A stretch of 32,525 bases of DNA from Candidatus Kuenenbacteria bacterium (GTDB lineage Bacteria; Patescibacteriota; Patescibacteriia; UBA2196; GWA2-42-15): NCBI GenBank assembly GCA_012798565.1, contig JAAZMX010000007.1, positions 1-32,525 of the forward strand, given 5' to 3'. Shown here one piece after another: positions 17,017 through 25,140 of this stretch. The notes below the pieces were generated by a model that was not told the DNA's origin, made no database searches, and saw nothing but the letters and a program-made list of their open reading frames with translations. Position 1 is the first letter of the stretch; the number at the start of each line of letters is the position of its first letter. The translations under genes were made by a program, and so were the position numbers.

Positions 17017-17964
17017 ATGAAAATATCAGTATTAATGTCCGCTTTTAACGCGGAAAAATACATCAGCCAAGCAATCGAGAGTATTTTAAAACAAACTTGC
17101 GATGATTTTGAATTTATTATCCTCAACGATGGATCGACTGATAAAACAAGGGAGATAATTCAAAACTACACCAAACAAGACAAACGGATCAGACTGATTA
17201 ATAATAACAAAAATTTCGGTCTCACAAGGTCGCTCAATATCGGCCTTGAGGAAGCTCGCGGCAAGTATATAGCGCGCATAGACGCTGATGATCTGTCTGA
17301 GCCGGAGAGATTGCAAAAACAATATGAGTTTATGGAGGCCAACCCGGAATACGCTTTGGCTGGTAGCTGGGTAAAAATCATTGATTCGGAAGGACGAGAA
17401 ATGACAGTAAGGAAGCTACCGACAGATATTAAACTAATTAAATTTAATTTTATTTTTGGCAAGCCGTGCCTCTGGCATAGCTCCATATTTTTCCGTAAAG
17501 AAGAGATGGACAAGGTCGGTAATTATGATGAGGAATATAAATATTCACAGGATTTAAATTTGTATGTGCGCTTGCTCAAAACAAAAAAAATAACCAATGT
17601 GCCAGAGTTTTTGATCCAACACCGCTTGCATAGTAATTCTATTGGTAAAAACAATAGCGAGGCACAGCACTCTTTTTATCTCAAAGCCATCCATGAATTG
17701 ATTAATAATTATTACCACATAAGCCGCGAGGAGTTGGAATTGCGCGACAGGGCCAGAAATCAAAAAATCAATAAACTCAAAGATCTAAAAATAGCCCTCA
17801 AAATTGATAAAAAAATATATATAAATTTTTTAGTAAAAGAAAAGCTGGATGAAGAGCAGGTCCGTGAGGCCGAAAAAACTTATAACAGAAAAAAAATTTT
17901 TATAATAAAAGGTTATTTTAAAAATAAATTACCTAAATTATATCAGTGGCTGAAGAACAAATAA
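17017..17964 (+). CDS. Glycosyltransferase family 2 (GT-A)
   Basis: 315 aa with a very typical GT2 domain: ISVLMSAFNAEKYISQAIES at the N-terminus, FIILNDGSTDKTREII (about 34-48), ARIDADD with the metal-binding D89/D91, and WHSSIFFRKE plus YSQDLNLYVRLL in the acceptor region. Residues about 235-315 are a lysine-rich helical tail that could hold the enzyme at the membrane. It starts 4 nt after the previous stop, so the two GT2 genes are probably co-translated. The donor sugar is unknown. Confidence 0.9.
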   Translation: MKISVLMSAFNAEKYISQAIESILKQTCDDFEFIILNDGSTDKTREIIQNYTKQDKRIRLINNNKNFGLTRSLNIGLEEARGKYIARIDADDLSEPERLQKQYEFMEANPEYALAGSWVKIIDSEGREMTVRKLPTDIKLIKFNFIFGKPCLWHSSIFFRKEEMDKVGNYDEEYKYSQDLNLYVRLLKTKKITNVPEFLIQHRLHSNSIGKNNSEAQHSFYLKAIHELINNYYHISREELELRDRARNQKINKLKDLKIALKIDKKIYINFLVKEKLDEEQVREAEKTYNRKKIFIIKGYFKNKLPKLYQWLKNK

Positions 17965-17965
17965 T

Positions 17966-18943
17966 ATGACCAAACAATTTGATGTGCCAATACTTTTGAC
18001 AGTTTATCGGCGCGTAGATACCACCGAAAAGACTCTCAATGCCATTCGGCAGGTCCGGCCAAAACAACTTTTTGTGATTGCTGATGGGGCTAGAAACGCC
18101 GAAGAAAAAATAAAATGCGACGCGGCCAGGGCGGTGGTCGACCAGGTTGACTGGGAGTGCGAAGTGAAAAAGAATTTTTCCGAGATGAATATGAACTGCG
18201 GGCCGAGAATTGCCTCGGGCTTGGAATGGGCCTTCGGACAAGTTGATCGGGCGATAATCCTTGAGGATGACTGCCTGCCAGAGGAGAGCTTTTTTTATTA
18301 TTGCCGAGAGTTATTGGAAAAATATAAGGACAATCCAAAAATAATGCAAATCGCGGGATTGAATACCCAGCAAGGCAATAAAAAATTCCAATGCGCCGAC
18401 AGCTATTATTTTTCACAAGTAGCGCAGACGTGGGGCTGGGCCACTTGGCGCAGGGCTTTTGACAGCTATGAATTTTTTCTAGACAGCTGGCCGGAAATGA
18501 AACGCAATAAAAAACTAGATAAAATCCTCGCCAATTACGCGGTGAGGGAATACTGGAGCAACCTATTTGATAATATCCACGATAATAAGAAAGGACGCGA
18601 CGGCACCTGGGATGTCCAGTGGTTTTATAATGTTTTGATACATGACGGCGTCTCGATCGCGCCCAAAAGAAACCTGATCACCAATATCGGTTTTGGCGAG
18701 GGCGCCGGCTCAACGGTCAATGTCTTAGATCAAAATGCCAATATGCCAAGATACCCCATGGAATTTCCACTACAGCACCCAAGGGAAATAAAATTTAATA
18801 ATCCGCAGGCGGATAATTATACTTTTTGGTATATCTATGATATAAATAAGGGCGCTAGGAAAAAAGTCAAATCATTTTTGCGACATAGTCTGCCTGGACC
18901 GTATAGATGGCTAAAAAAAATATTTAAAAAAAATACCCTCTGA
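17966..18943 (+). CDS. GT-A glycosyltransferase of the HlpA/GNT-I-like type
   Basis: 325 aa. The N-terminus VPILLTVYRRVDTTEKTLNAI and LFVIADGAR resemble nucleotide-diphospho-sugar transferases. The putative metal site is EDD (100-102) in AIILEDDCLPEESFF. The middle carries SQVAQTWGWATWRRAF and WDVQWFYNVLIHDGVSIAP, features of bacterial proteins often annotated as hemolytic protein HlpA or GNT-I-like transferases. It starts 1 nt after the preceding stop and closes the plus-strand operon. Its TGA stop lies inside the terminator stem. Sugar specificity is not evident. Confidence 0.82.
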   Translation: MTKQFDVPILLTVYRRVDTTEKTLNAIRQVRPKQLFVIADGARNAEEKIKCDAARAVVDQVDWECEVKKNFSEMNMNCGPRIASGLEWAFGQVDRAIILEDDCLPEESFFYYCRELLEKYKDNPKIMQIAGLNTQQGNKKFQCADSYYFSQVAQTWGWATWRRAFDSYEFFLDSWPEMKRNKKLDKILANYAVREYWSNLFDNIHDNKKGRDGTWDVQWFYNVLIHDGVSIAPKRNLITNIGFGEGAGSTVNVLDQNANMPRYPMEFPLQHPREIKFNNPQADNYTFWYIYDINKGARKKVKSFLRHSLPGPYRWLKKIFKKNTL

Positions 18944-18958
18944 TCGAGAGGGTATTTT
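18926..18958. terminator. Bidirectional intrinsic terminator between convergent genes
   Basis: A perfect stem pairs AAATACCCTCT (18931-18941) with AGAGGGTATTT (18947-18957) around a GATCG loop. The A run before it (18926-18933) gives a good T-tract for the minus strand, and TTTT after it a shorter one for the plus strand. It serves both the rightward glycan operon and the leftward Rmd-like gene ending at 18970. Confidence 0.9.
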
Positions 18959-18969
18959 AAATATAAAGA

Positions 18970-19941
18970 TTAATTGCCCCGCCAGAAGTCCAGCATGTCG
19001 GGGATTGTTTTTTCTAGAAAATCAATCTCTGGTTGCCAGCCGGTAATATTTTTGAATCTGCTGTTGTCACCAATAATCTGTCCCCCATCAGTCGGCCTCT
19101 TGCCAGCCGGGTCCTTAATTAAAGAAATATTTTTTACCCTTGAAAGTTCCAGCAACTTATTTAGTATTTGTTCAAAGGTGATACCACGACCGGAACAAAT
19201 ATTATAAACTTGGCCCGGTTGGCATTTTTCGGTTGCCAGCCAATAGCCACGAACCACATCGCGCACATCGGTGAAGTCGCGTAAAGCAGTTAAGTCGCGG
19301 ATCTCTATTTCTGGGGCGATAACGCCTTTTTCCATATCGGCGATTTTTTTGGCAAAGTTGGAAACACCAAAAACAGGATCGCGGCCCGGGCCGGTGTGAT
19401 TAAAGGCACGGATTCTGATAATCTTCAGGCTATAGGCTTGGAAATACTGAAAACCCATAAAATCTTGGGCGATTTTGGAAATAGCATAGGGTGATTTGGG
19501 GCGCAATTCGCTTTCTTCACTGAAAGGCGGGAGGCCAATTTCTTGGGCCGGGCCATATTCTTCCGAAGAACAGGCAACCAAAATAACCGGATCAAAGTTG
19601 GCATCACGCAGTTGGCGCACCGCTTCAAATAAATTGCTCTGACCAATAATGTTGGTGTGAAGGGTATTCTCAGGGTTTTCCCAAGAGGAACCAACATAGC
19701 TTTGGGCGGCTAAATGAAAAATAACATCTGGCTTGACCAAGGAGATTAATTCTTTAACTTTTTCTTTGCTATTGATATCACACTCGTGACCGATAAAATT
19801 ATGGTTGTCAAAAATCTGTCGGTCGATATGGGCATTGCTAAAAACCGTGCCGTGAATTTCTGCGGCCGGATAATTTTTGAAAATATAATCATTGAGATAC
19901 TGACCAACAAAACCACCAATACCGGTAATAAGGACTTTCAT
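18970..19941 (-). CDS. GDP-6-deoxy-D-mannose reductase-like SDR (Rmd/Gmd family)
   Basis: 323 aa extended SDR. The cofactor motif TGIGGFVG lies at residues 6-13. Other features are FHLAAQSYVGSSWENP, the catalytic SSEEYG, and the YxxxK motif in SPYAISK, then IRAFNHTGPGR, LTALRDFTDVRDVVRGYWLA and VYNICSGRGITF. The FNHTGPG and AL/AVRDFTDVRD segments match GDP-4-keto-6-deoxy-D-mannose reductase (Rmd), which makes GDP-D-rhamnose, better than GDP-mannose 4,6-dehydratase (Gmd). The two families are close, so some doubt remains. No separate Gmd is in the window, so its substrate must be made elsewhere. It is the last gene of the leftward run and ends at the shared terminator. Confidence 0.82.
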   Translation of the reverse strand: MKVLITGIGGFVGQYLNDYIFKNYPAAEIHGTVFSNAHIDRQIFDNHNFIGHECDINSKEKVKELISLVKPDVIFHLAAQSYVGSSWENPENTLHTNIIGQSNLFEAVRQLRDANFDPVILVACSSEEYGPAQEIGLPPFSEESELRPKSPYAISKIAQDFMGFQYFQAYSLKIIRIRAFNHTGPGRDPVFGVSNFAKKIADMEKGVIAPEIEIRDLTALRDFTDVRDVVRGYWLATEKCQPGQVYNICSGRGITFEQILNKLLELSRVKNISLIKDPAGKRPTDGGQIIGDNSRFKNITGWQPEIDFLEKTIPDMLDFWRGN

Positions 19942-20024
19942 AATTTATTTTTTATCTTTGATTAACTGCTAAATTTTAGCATATCACGAAGAGTCAAAAC
20001 GAGCAATTTCCTCAACCACTTTGT
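19942..20024. other. 83-nt gap with a short dyad
   Basis: The gap between the permease stop and the Rmd-like start contains TGCTAAA-T-TTTAGCA (19967-19981), a perfect 7-bp inverted repeat with a 1-nt centre. It has no T-run on either strand, so it is not a convincing terminator; it might be an operator or simply AT-rich symmetry. Confidence 0.35.
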
Positions 20025-20990
20025 CTACAAAATGAAGTTGAATAAATAACCTGTAAAAATAATGCCTGCCCCAACAACACCAGCAAAAATCAAGATAAAT
20101 TTGATTTTTATTACTCGTTTTAAAATCATAAATTCTGGTAATGATAAGGCGGTAACCGCCATCATAAAAGCCAGCGATGTCCCCATGGCCACACCTTTCT
20201 CGGCCAGAGCCCCGACGAGTGGAATAATTCCTGCAGCATTGGAGTAAAGTGGAATGCCAATAAGGACGGCTAAGGGTACGGCATACCATTTATCCGCCCC
20301 GGCATACTTGGCCAAGAAGTCGGTTGGCACATAACCGTGTATCCAGGCGCCGAGACCGATGCCAATAAAAATATATGGCCAGACTTTCTTGATTATGTCC
20401 CAGGTATAGTTCCGGGCGTAAGAAAGCCGAACAGGCCACTTCGTATTCAATGTTTCTGTTTTTACATTAATTAAATTTTCATACACAGATGATTCTACTA
20501 AGTTCTGTGCTTTCATTTTTCCGATAATAACACCTGACAAAATTGCAATAACCAATCCGCTCACGATATAAATCAGGGCAATCTTCCAGCCAAAAAGACC
20601 GAGTAACAAAACCAGGGCGACTTCATTGATCATGGGAGAAGCTATCAGGAAAGAAAAAGTTACACCAAGGGGAACACCCGCTTGTACAAAGCCCAAAAAC
20701 AGAGGGACGGCCGAGCATGAACAAAACGGAGTAACAATGCCAAGTAGTGAAGCGATAATATGACCGGAATATTGGTGTTTATAAGAAAGAATGGAACGAA
20801 TCTTGGCTGGGGGCAGAAATGAACGGATAACAGCAACGACGAAAATAATAACTGAGAGTAAGATAAGTATTTTGATTGTATCATAAACAAAAAAATTGAC
20901 TGCTTCGGCAATAAGAGTTTTCTGGGGAATGGCAAGAATATTATATGTAAACCAATCAGCTAATAACTTTATCGGAAAAAATATATCCAT
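20025..20990 (-). CDS. Permease of the PF03773 (ArsP/DUF318) family
   Basis: 321 aa with about eight hydrophobic segments. The family signature TPFCSCSAVPLFLGFVQAGVPLG starts near residue 87, with Cys90 and Cys92 in the CSC motif, followed by FSFLIASPMINEVALVLLLG. The second half carries the mirrored PLYSNAAGIIPLVGALAEKG. Members include ArsP, which exports trivalent organoarsenicals, and related permeases of unknown substrate. No arsenic regulator or thioredoxin gene is adjacent, so arsenic is not implied by context. It is the only gene in the leftward run with no link to glycans. It starts 17 nt after the GT4 gene, with a long AT-rich, Shine-Dalgarno-free upstream. Confidence 0.87.
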   Translation of the reverse strand: MDIFFPIKLLADWFTYNILAIPQKTLIAEAVNFFVYDTIKILILLSVIIFVVAVIRSFLPPAKIRSILSYKHQYSGHIIASLLGIVTPFCSCSAVPLFLGFVQAGVPLGVTFSFLIASPMINEVALVLLLGLFGWKIALIYIVSGLVIAILSGVIIGKMKAQNLVESSVYENLINVKTETLNTKWPVRLSYARNYTWDIIKKVWPYIFIGIGLGAWIHGYVPTDFLAKYAGADKWYAVPLAVLIGIPLYSNAAGIIPLVGALAEKGVAMGTSLAFMMAVTALSLPEFMILKRVIKIKFILIFAGVVGAGIIFTGYLFNFIL

Positions 20991-21007
20991 ATAAAAAACT
21001 TACGAAA

Positions 21008-22228
21008 TCATAATAAATTATAATACCATTTTAAAATTTCTTTGATCCACTTGTCTTGGTTAAAATCTGTTTTAATTTTTTGATAACCATGCTCCCCTAG
21101 CGTTTGGGCCACATCTGGCTTTTGCAGGAGATAAATTATTTTTTGGACCAATTCTCGGGTGTCTAGAGGGTTGGCCAGAAAGCCTGTTTTTTGATCTTCA
21201 ACTACTTCCCTACTCCCGCCGAAAACAGTGGCGATAACCGGCCGATGACAGGCCATGGCTTCTAAATTAATAGTAGGAAAAGAATCAAAACAAATTGATG
21301 GCACCACGACCAAATCGCTGAGGTTATAATAATATTTCATTTTGGCTCGACTAACCGCTCCGGCCAAATAAACATAAGACTGATTGTTTTGATAGTTGTT
21401 CTGACTGTCTAGAACCAAAAGCACAGCTTCGGGGATGGCTTTAATAATCTCCTCCATGGCGATCATAATTTGCTTGGTACCCTTGTACCCACTCAGGCGA
21501 CCGGCAAAAAGAATTATTTTTTTGTTGGCCAAGCCTGATTCTTTTTTCAATTTTTCTATTTCCCTTTGGCTCACTTGCCAAGCTGATGCGTCAATGCCGT
21601 TGTGGATGACTTCGATATTTTTAAAACCATTTTGCTCCAGAGCTTTTTTGAGTTCGCCGCTAACACTGAAAATCTTGGCGAGATATTTAAAATAACGGCG
21701 AATAACTAGGTTGCGCCAAGGATTAAAAGCTTTCTTGCTTTGTTTGAATTGTTCCGAAAGCGTAAGGTGATAATTAACTTGATCAATATTTTCTAAATTG
21801 TATTTTTGATCGATAAAATGACTAAGCTTGGTATAGCTAAAAGGCATAACATCATGAGCCGTAAAAAAAACTTTGGGTGAAAATTGGCGGGCTATTTTTA
21901 TCAAAGAAAAAGGAAATTGGTAATAAAGATTATGAAAGTGGATAACTTCTGGGCTAGCTTTGGCCAAAAAATTCTTAAATTCTTTTTCTACTCTAAGATT
22001 TCTAAGACAAAGATAAGAACGCGTAAGCCAGCGAGCTTCTTTGGTTCTGACACGATAAATTTTTAGATTGTTTTCATCCTGCCAGCCGATATCGCCGGCT
22101 GAATTGGCGGCAGTGAAAACAAAAACCTGATGGCCAGCTTTGATTAATAACTTGGCCTGCTCAAAAGCAATAGCAGTAGCACCGCCTTCATGAGAAGAAA
22201 AATGGTTGGAGACGATAACGATTTTCAT
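21008..22228 (-). CDS. Glycosyltransferase family 4 (GT-B)
   Basis: 406 aa from the ATG at 22228 (MKIVIVSNHF). An upstream ATG at 22246 would add six residues (MYICIN) read from repeat sequence and is unlikely. The N-terminal domain has SSHEGGATAIAFEQAKLLIKAGH, typical of GT4 acceptor domains. VIHNGIDASAW marks the hinge. KIILFAGRLSGYKGTKQ (donor domain) and SICFDSFPTINLEAMACHRPVIAT follow, with Asp in place of the first Glu of the usual E-x7-E. GGSREVVEDQKTGFL ends the motif series. It likely adds a sugar to a surface glycan; the donor is unknown. Confidence 0.88.
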   Translation of the reverse strand: MKIVIVSNHFSSHEGGATAIAFEQAKLLIKAGHQVFVFTAANSAGDIGWQDENNLKIYRVRTKEARWLTRSYLCLRNLRVEKEFKNFLAKASPEVIHFHNLYYQFPFSLIKIARQFSPKVFFTAHDVMPFSYTKLSHFIDQKYNLENIDQVNYHLTLSEQFKQSKKAFNPWRNLVIRRYFKYLAKIFSVSGELKKALEQNGFKNIEVIHNGIDASAWQVSQREIEKLKKESGLANKKIILFAGRLSGYKGTKQIMIAMEEIIKAIPEAVLLVLDSQNNYQNNQSYVYLAGAVSRAKMKYYYNLSDLVVVPSICFDSFPTINLEAMACHRPVIATVFGGSREVVEDQKTGFLANPLDTRELVQKIIYLLQKPDVAQTLGEHGYQKIKTDFNQDKWIKEILKWYYNLL

Positions 22229-22283
22229 ATTAATACAAATATACAAATATTATATGAATATACAAATAAATAATTGATAGTGT
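22229..22283. repeat. AT-rich gap with three ATACAAAT words and a possible leftward -10 box
   Basis: ATACAAAT occurs at 22233-22240, 22241-22248 and 22260-22267. On the minus strand TATAAT (22254-22249) lies about 21 nt before the ATG at 22228 and could be a -10 box, but no good -35 precedes it. Related words fill the gap at 26554-26663. Confidence 0.55.
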
Positions 22284-23417
22284 TTATTTGTTATTTTGTT
22301 CATATAGCACAATTATTTCTGCGATTTTATGTTTAATACTATTCTTTTTCGCCCAGGCTATGCAGTCTTCAGCCTTAATCGTGCGTTTATTTAAAACTAG
22401 ATTAATTTTTTCGGCAATATCAATTGGATTCCTGGCCTCAACTAGATAGCCAGTCTCCCCATCGAGAATAGCGTCAACGGCGCCTGATTCTCGAGAACCA
22501 ATGCAAGGCACGCCCTGACTATTGGCCTCAAGATAGACCAGACCAAAACCTTCCAGCCATTTATTATCAATATTGAGCGAGGACATCAAAAATAAATCTG
22601 CTTCTTGATAGGCAGCCAACAGAGCCTCATGGCTCACCCGGCCATGAAAAACAACCTGGCGAGCGAGATCGTGTTCAGCGATAAATTTTTCCAAAATATT
22701 ATAATAAGGGGTACCGGGTTCGGCTTGGCCAATGATATTGAACTGGAACTGATCGGAAAAATCGTTTTTATAGTATGACAGGCCAGCGAGGGCCTCTAAA
22801 ATACCCTTGCCAGATTTGAGACCACCAACAAAAATTATTTTTTTAATTTTATTTTCTTTGGGGATCAAATCGCCGAGCGGGAATGAGGAAAGATCAACGC
22901 CATTATTGACGACTCGGATTTTGCTTTCCAGCTTGGATGAATGGATTTTGCTAAGTAAATAATTTTTTGTAAAAGAGCTAACAGCAATAACCAAATCTAC
23001 TTTTTTATAAACCAGCTTGGCCATGAAACTGGCTAAGGAATGTTTCCAAAAGCTTTTTAGCAGCGCGGGAGAATAAGCATAGGTGCCATGAACGGTAATC
23101 ACAATCTTGGCCCGAGAGAAAGGAGCGCCGAGCAAACAATTGGCATATGGCTCAGTGACGACGTGAATAATATCTGGTTGAAATTTAGTCAAAAGAGAAT
23201 TGACTTTTCTGCCAGTGGAAAAAATCCGCCAGAGGTTCACGAGATAAGCTAGCGGATTATCAAAAACAACCAGCTGTTCCAAGTCAACGGCTGATTTTTT
23301 ATTGACTAAACAGAGCACTTGATGACCGGCGATTTTCAGATTATTAGCCAAATCAAAGGCATAGCGGCTCCAGCCGTCGGTGGCGTCAAGACGATTGGCT
23401 AGAATGGCGATTTTCAT
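22284..23417 (-). CDS. Glycosyltransferase family 4 (GT-B)
   Basis: 377 aa. The N-terminal MKIAILANRLDATDGWSRYAFDLANNL and ITVHGTYAY are GT4 acceptor-domain features. VVNNGVDLSSFP is the hinge, and KIIFVGGLKSGKGILEAL opens the donor domain. FHGRVSHEALLAAYQEADLFLMSS follows. The signature KWLEGFGLVYLEANSQGVPCIGSRESG has an intact E-x7-E pair. It likely acts on the cytoplasmic face of the membrane in glycan assembly. It starts 4 nt after the membrane glycosyltransferase gene, suggesting they are co-transcribed and possibly act on the same glycan. Confidence 0.9.
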   Translation of the reverse strand: MKIAILANRLDATDGWSRYAFDLANNLKIAGHQVLCLVNKKSAVDLEQLVVFDNPLAYLVNLWRIFSTGRKVNSLLTKFQPDIIHVVTEPYANCLLGAPFSRAKIVITVHGTYAYSPALLKSFWKHSLASFMAKLVYKKVDLVIAVSSFTKNYLLSKIHSSKLESKIRVVNNGVDLSSFPLGDLIPKENKIKKIIFVGGLKSGKGILEALAGLSYYKNDFSDQFQFNIIGQAEPGTPYYNILEKFIAEHDLARQVVFHGRVSHEALLAAYQEADLFLMSSLNIDNKWLEGFGLVYLEANSQGVPCIGSRESGAVDAILDGETGYLVEARNPIDIAEKINLVLNKRTIKAEDCIAWAKKNSIKHKIAEIIVLYEQNNK

Positions 23418-23421
23418 ATTG

Positions 23422-25125
23422 CTAATTGTTTTTATTCAACTGGTAGATCTCTACATACGGGCCATAAAATTGGTAGGATCGATAGAGGGAAAATTGGTTG
23501 AAGGTATAATTATTAAAAGGAACCTGGAGCGCGCTTGGATCTGGCCAGAGTTGATCATCGGCGGATGACAATTCGGTGGGATAAAACTTGGCGACTAGTT
23601 TGGCCGCTTTGGACAAAGAGGCGGAATGCTCAGATAATTTATTCTTATCAAAGTTGGACAAAATCAAATAGTCAAAAGACTGATTGTCATCAACCAAGTC
23701 CCGATAATTAACTACAAAATAACTAGGGGCGGGATATCGGTCAGCGGGCAAAGATAATAAATATTTTCTCTGACTGGAATAAAGGGCGGGAAATTTTTCT
23801 TTGACTAGCTGCACTATTGCCTGATTTTCAATCAAAGGCAGTTCCACCCCAAGATGGAAATTTTTGATAGTTGAATCGGCGGGGATGTTTTGTCTCACCC
23901 AGTGATAGGCCAAAACGCGAGTGTCTGTTTTGGTCATTCGAAAATCATATAAAATACTAGAGATGAAACTGAGTAAGCTAAAAATAAAAACCAGAATAAT
24001 CAGGAAGCGCGGCTGGCGCGGAGATATTTTCTGCCAGAAGGAGTAAAGGAGATTGGCCGCCAGAATAGCTAAGAGCGGGATCAGGGGCAAAAGATAGCGC
24101 GTCATAGGATTGGTAAGAGGCGCCAAGAGAAAATAATACAAGACTATCCACGGCACTAAAAAATAAAAGACAATTTTATTCTGGCGCCAGAGCACAATAG
24201 AAGCTGGGATGGCCAAGAGAAAAAGAACCGATTCCTGAAGAAAGCCGTTTTTGAGATAAGCGATCAGGATCTGGAGACTGGCGAGACTGAAAGGGCTGTA
24301 AGATTTGATGGTCGGGGAAGAATCAAAAATCCGGCCGAAATAATTGTTTAATCCGAACGGATTGAGATAATAAACCAAACCAATCATAAGCAACAAAACA
24401 ATATTGGTGAGCCAAAAATTTCTGTTGGCAATAAAAATGCGGCTAAATTTCTGAGACTTATTTTTCAAAAAATGAACCAGCAAAAACCAAAAATAACTGA
24501 TTATGCCAACAAAGTTGATACTAAAAGCCAGGCCGATGAAAATCCCGGCGGACAGATAATCGCGCCAGGTCGTCTGAACCTTGGTTCGCAGATGGACCGA
24601 CCATAATAATACCAAGAGAATAAAAAAAGTTTGGGCGGTCCAGGTCTGACCATAATGAGAATTAGCAACATGGAAAAAGCTGGTGGCTAAAAGCCAGGCT
24701 GAGATGAGACTGATCGGGCGGCAGGCAAAAAGCTTCTCGGCAATGCGATAAATCAAAAAAACCGAGGCTGCGCCAAGCAAGGCTGAGACTACTCTGACAA
24801 CTGATATAAACGCGCCCAGATTGAGCAGGACGGCCTCTTTCATTTCGGCCACGCTGCCAAAGATACCCAAAAGCCGAGTAATAATTAGATAAAAACCCAA
24901 AAAAGGCAGATAAATGTAGGCTAAACCAGCAGGGTAATAATATTGGAACGCATTGGCACGCAGAGACTGAGTGCCGATCATCTTGAGAGCGGCTGACAGG
25001 CCAGGCGTCTCGTCATAAACCAGAGATAGCGGATAGCCATAGAAAATGCCGATAAAACGCAGGATCAAAGCCACAATCAAAATGGCGATGATAAGATAAT
25101 GTTTTTTGAGGAAATTCCAAATCAT
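23422..25125 (-). CDS. GT39-like (ArnT/PMT-type) membrane glycosyltransferase
   Basis: 567 aa. About ten or more hydrophobic segments occupy residues 8-400, followed by a soluble C-terminal region of about 150 residues. After the first helix comes VYDETPGLSAALKM, with the Asp38-Glu39 pair in the first extracytoplasmic loop that is the catalytic hallmark of GT-C enzymes such as ArnT and PMT. FHVANSHYGQTWT in a later loop is typical of PF13231-type members. Such enzymes use polyprenyl-phosphate sugars on the outer face of the membrane. The donor could come from a GtrA-assisted system like the one at 1287-1769 (inference). Confidence 0.85.
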   Translation of the reverse strand: MIWNFLKKHYLIIAILIVALILRFIGIFYGYPLSLVYDETPGLSAALKMIGTQSLRANAFQYYYPAGLAYIYLPFLGFYLIITRLLGIFGSVAEMKEAVLLNLGAFISVVRVVSALLGAASVFLIYRIAEKLFACRPISLISAWLLATSFFHVANSHYGQTWTAQTFFILLVLLWSVHLRTKVQTTWRDYLSAGIFIGLAFSINFVGIISYFWFLLVHFLKNKSQKFSRIFIANRNFWLTNIVLLLMIGLVYYLNPFGLNNYFGRIFDSSPTIKSYSPFSLASLQILIAYLKNGFLQESVLFLLAIPASIVLWRQNKIVFYFLVPWIVLYYFLLAPLTNPMTRYLLPLIPLLAILAANLLYSFWQKISPRQPRFLIILVFIFSLLSFISSILYDFRMTKTDTRVLAYHWVRQNIPADSTIKNFHLGVELPLIENQAIVQLVKEKFPALYSSQRKYLLSLPADRYPAPSYFVVNYRDLVDDNQSFDYLILSNFDKNKLSEHSASLSKAAKLVAKFYPTELSSADDQLWPDPSALQVPFNNYTFNQFSLYRSYQFYGPYVEIYQLNKNN

Positions 25126-25140
25126 GGGTACAAAATAAAA

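Noticed and set aside
19967-19981. Short inverted repeat considered as a terminator
   Set aside because: Seven A/T-rich pairs with a 1-nt loop and no T-run cannot form a credible terminator hairpin.
19984-20289. 101-codon minus-strand frame overlapping the permease end
   Set aside because: Its residues are Cys/Arg-rich out-of-frame reading of the permease; the permease frame keeps its membrane segments to its stop at 20025.
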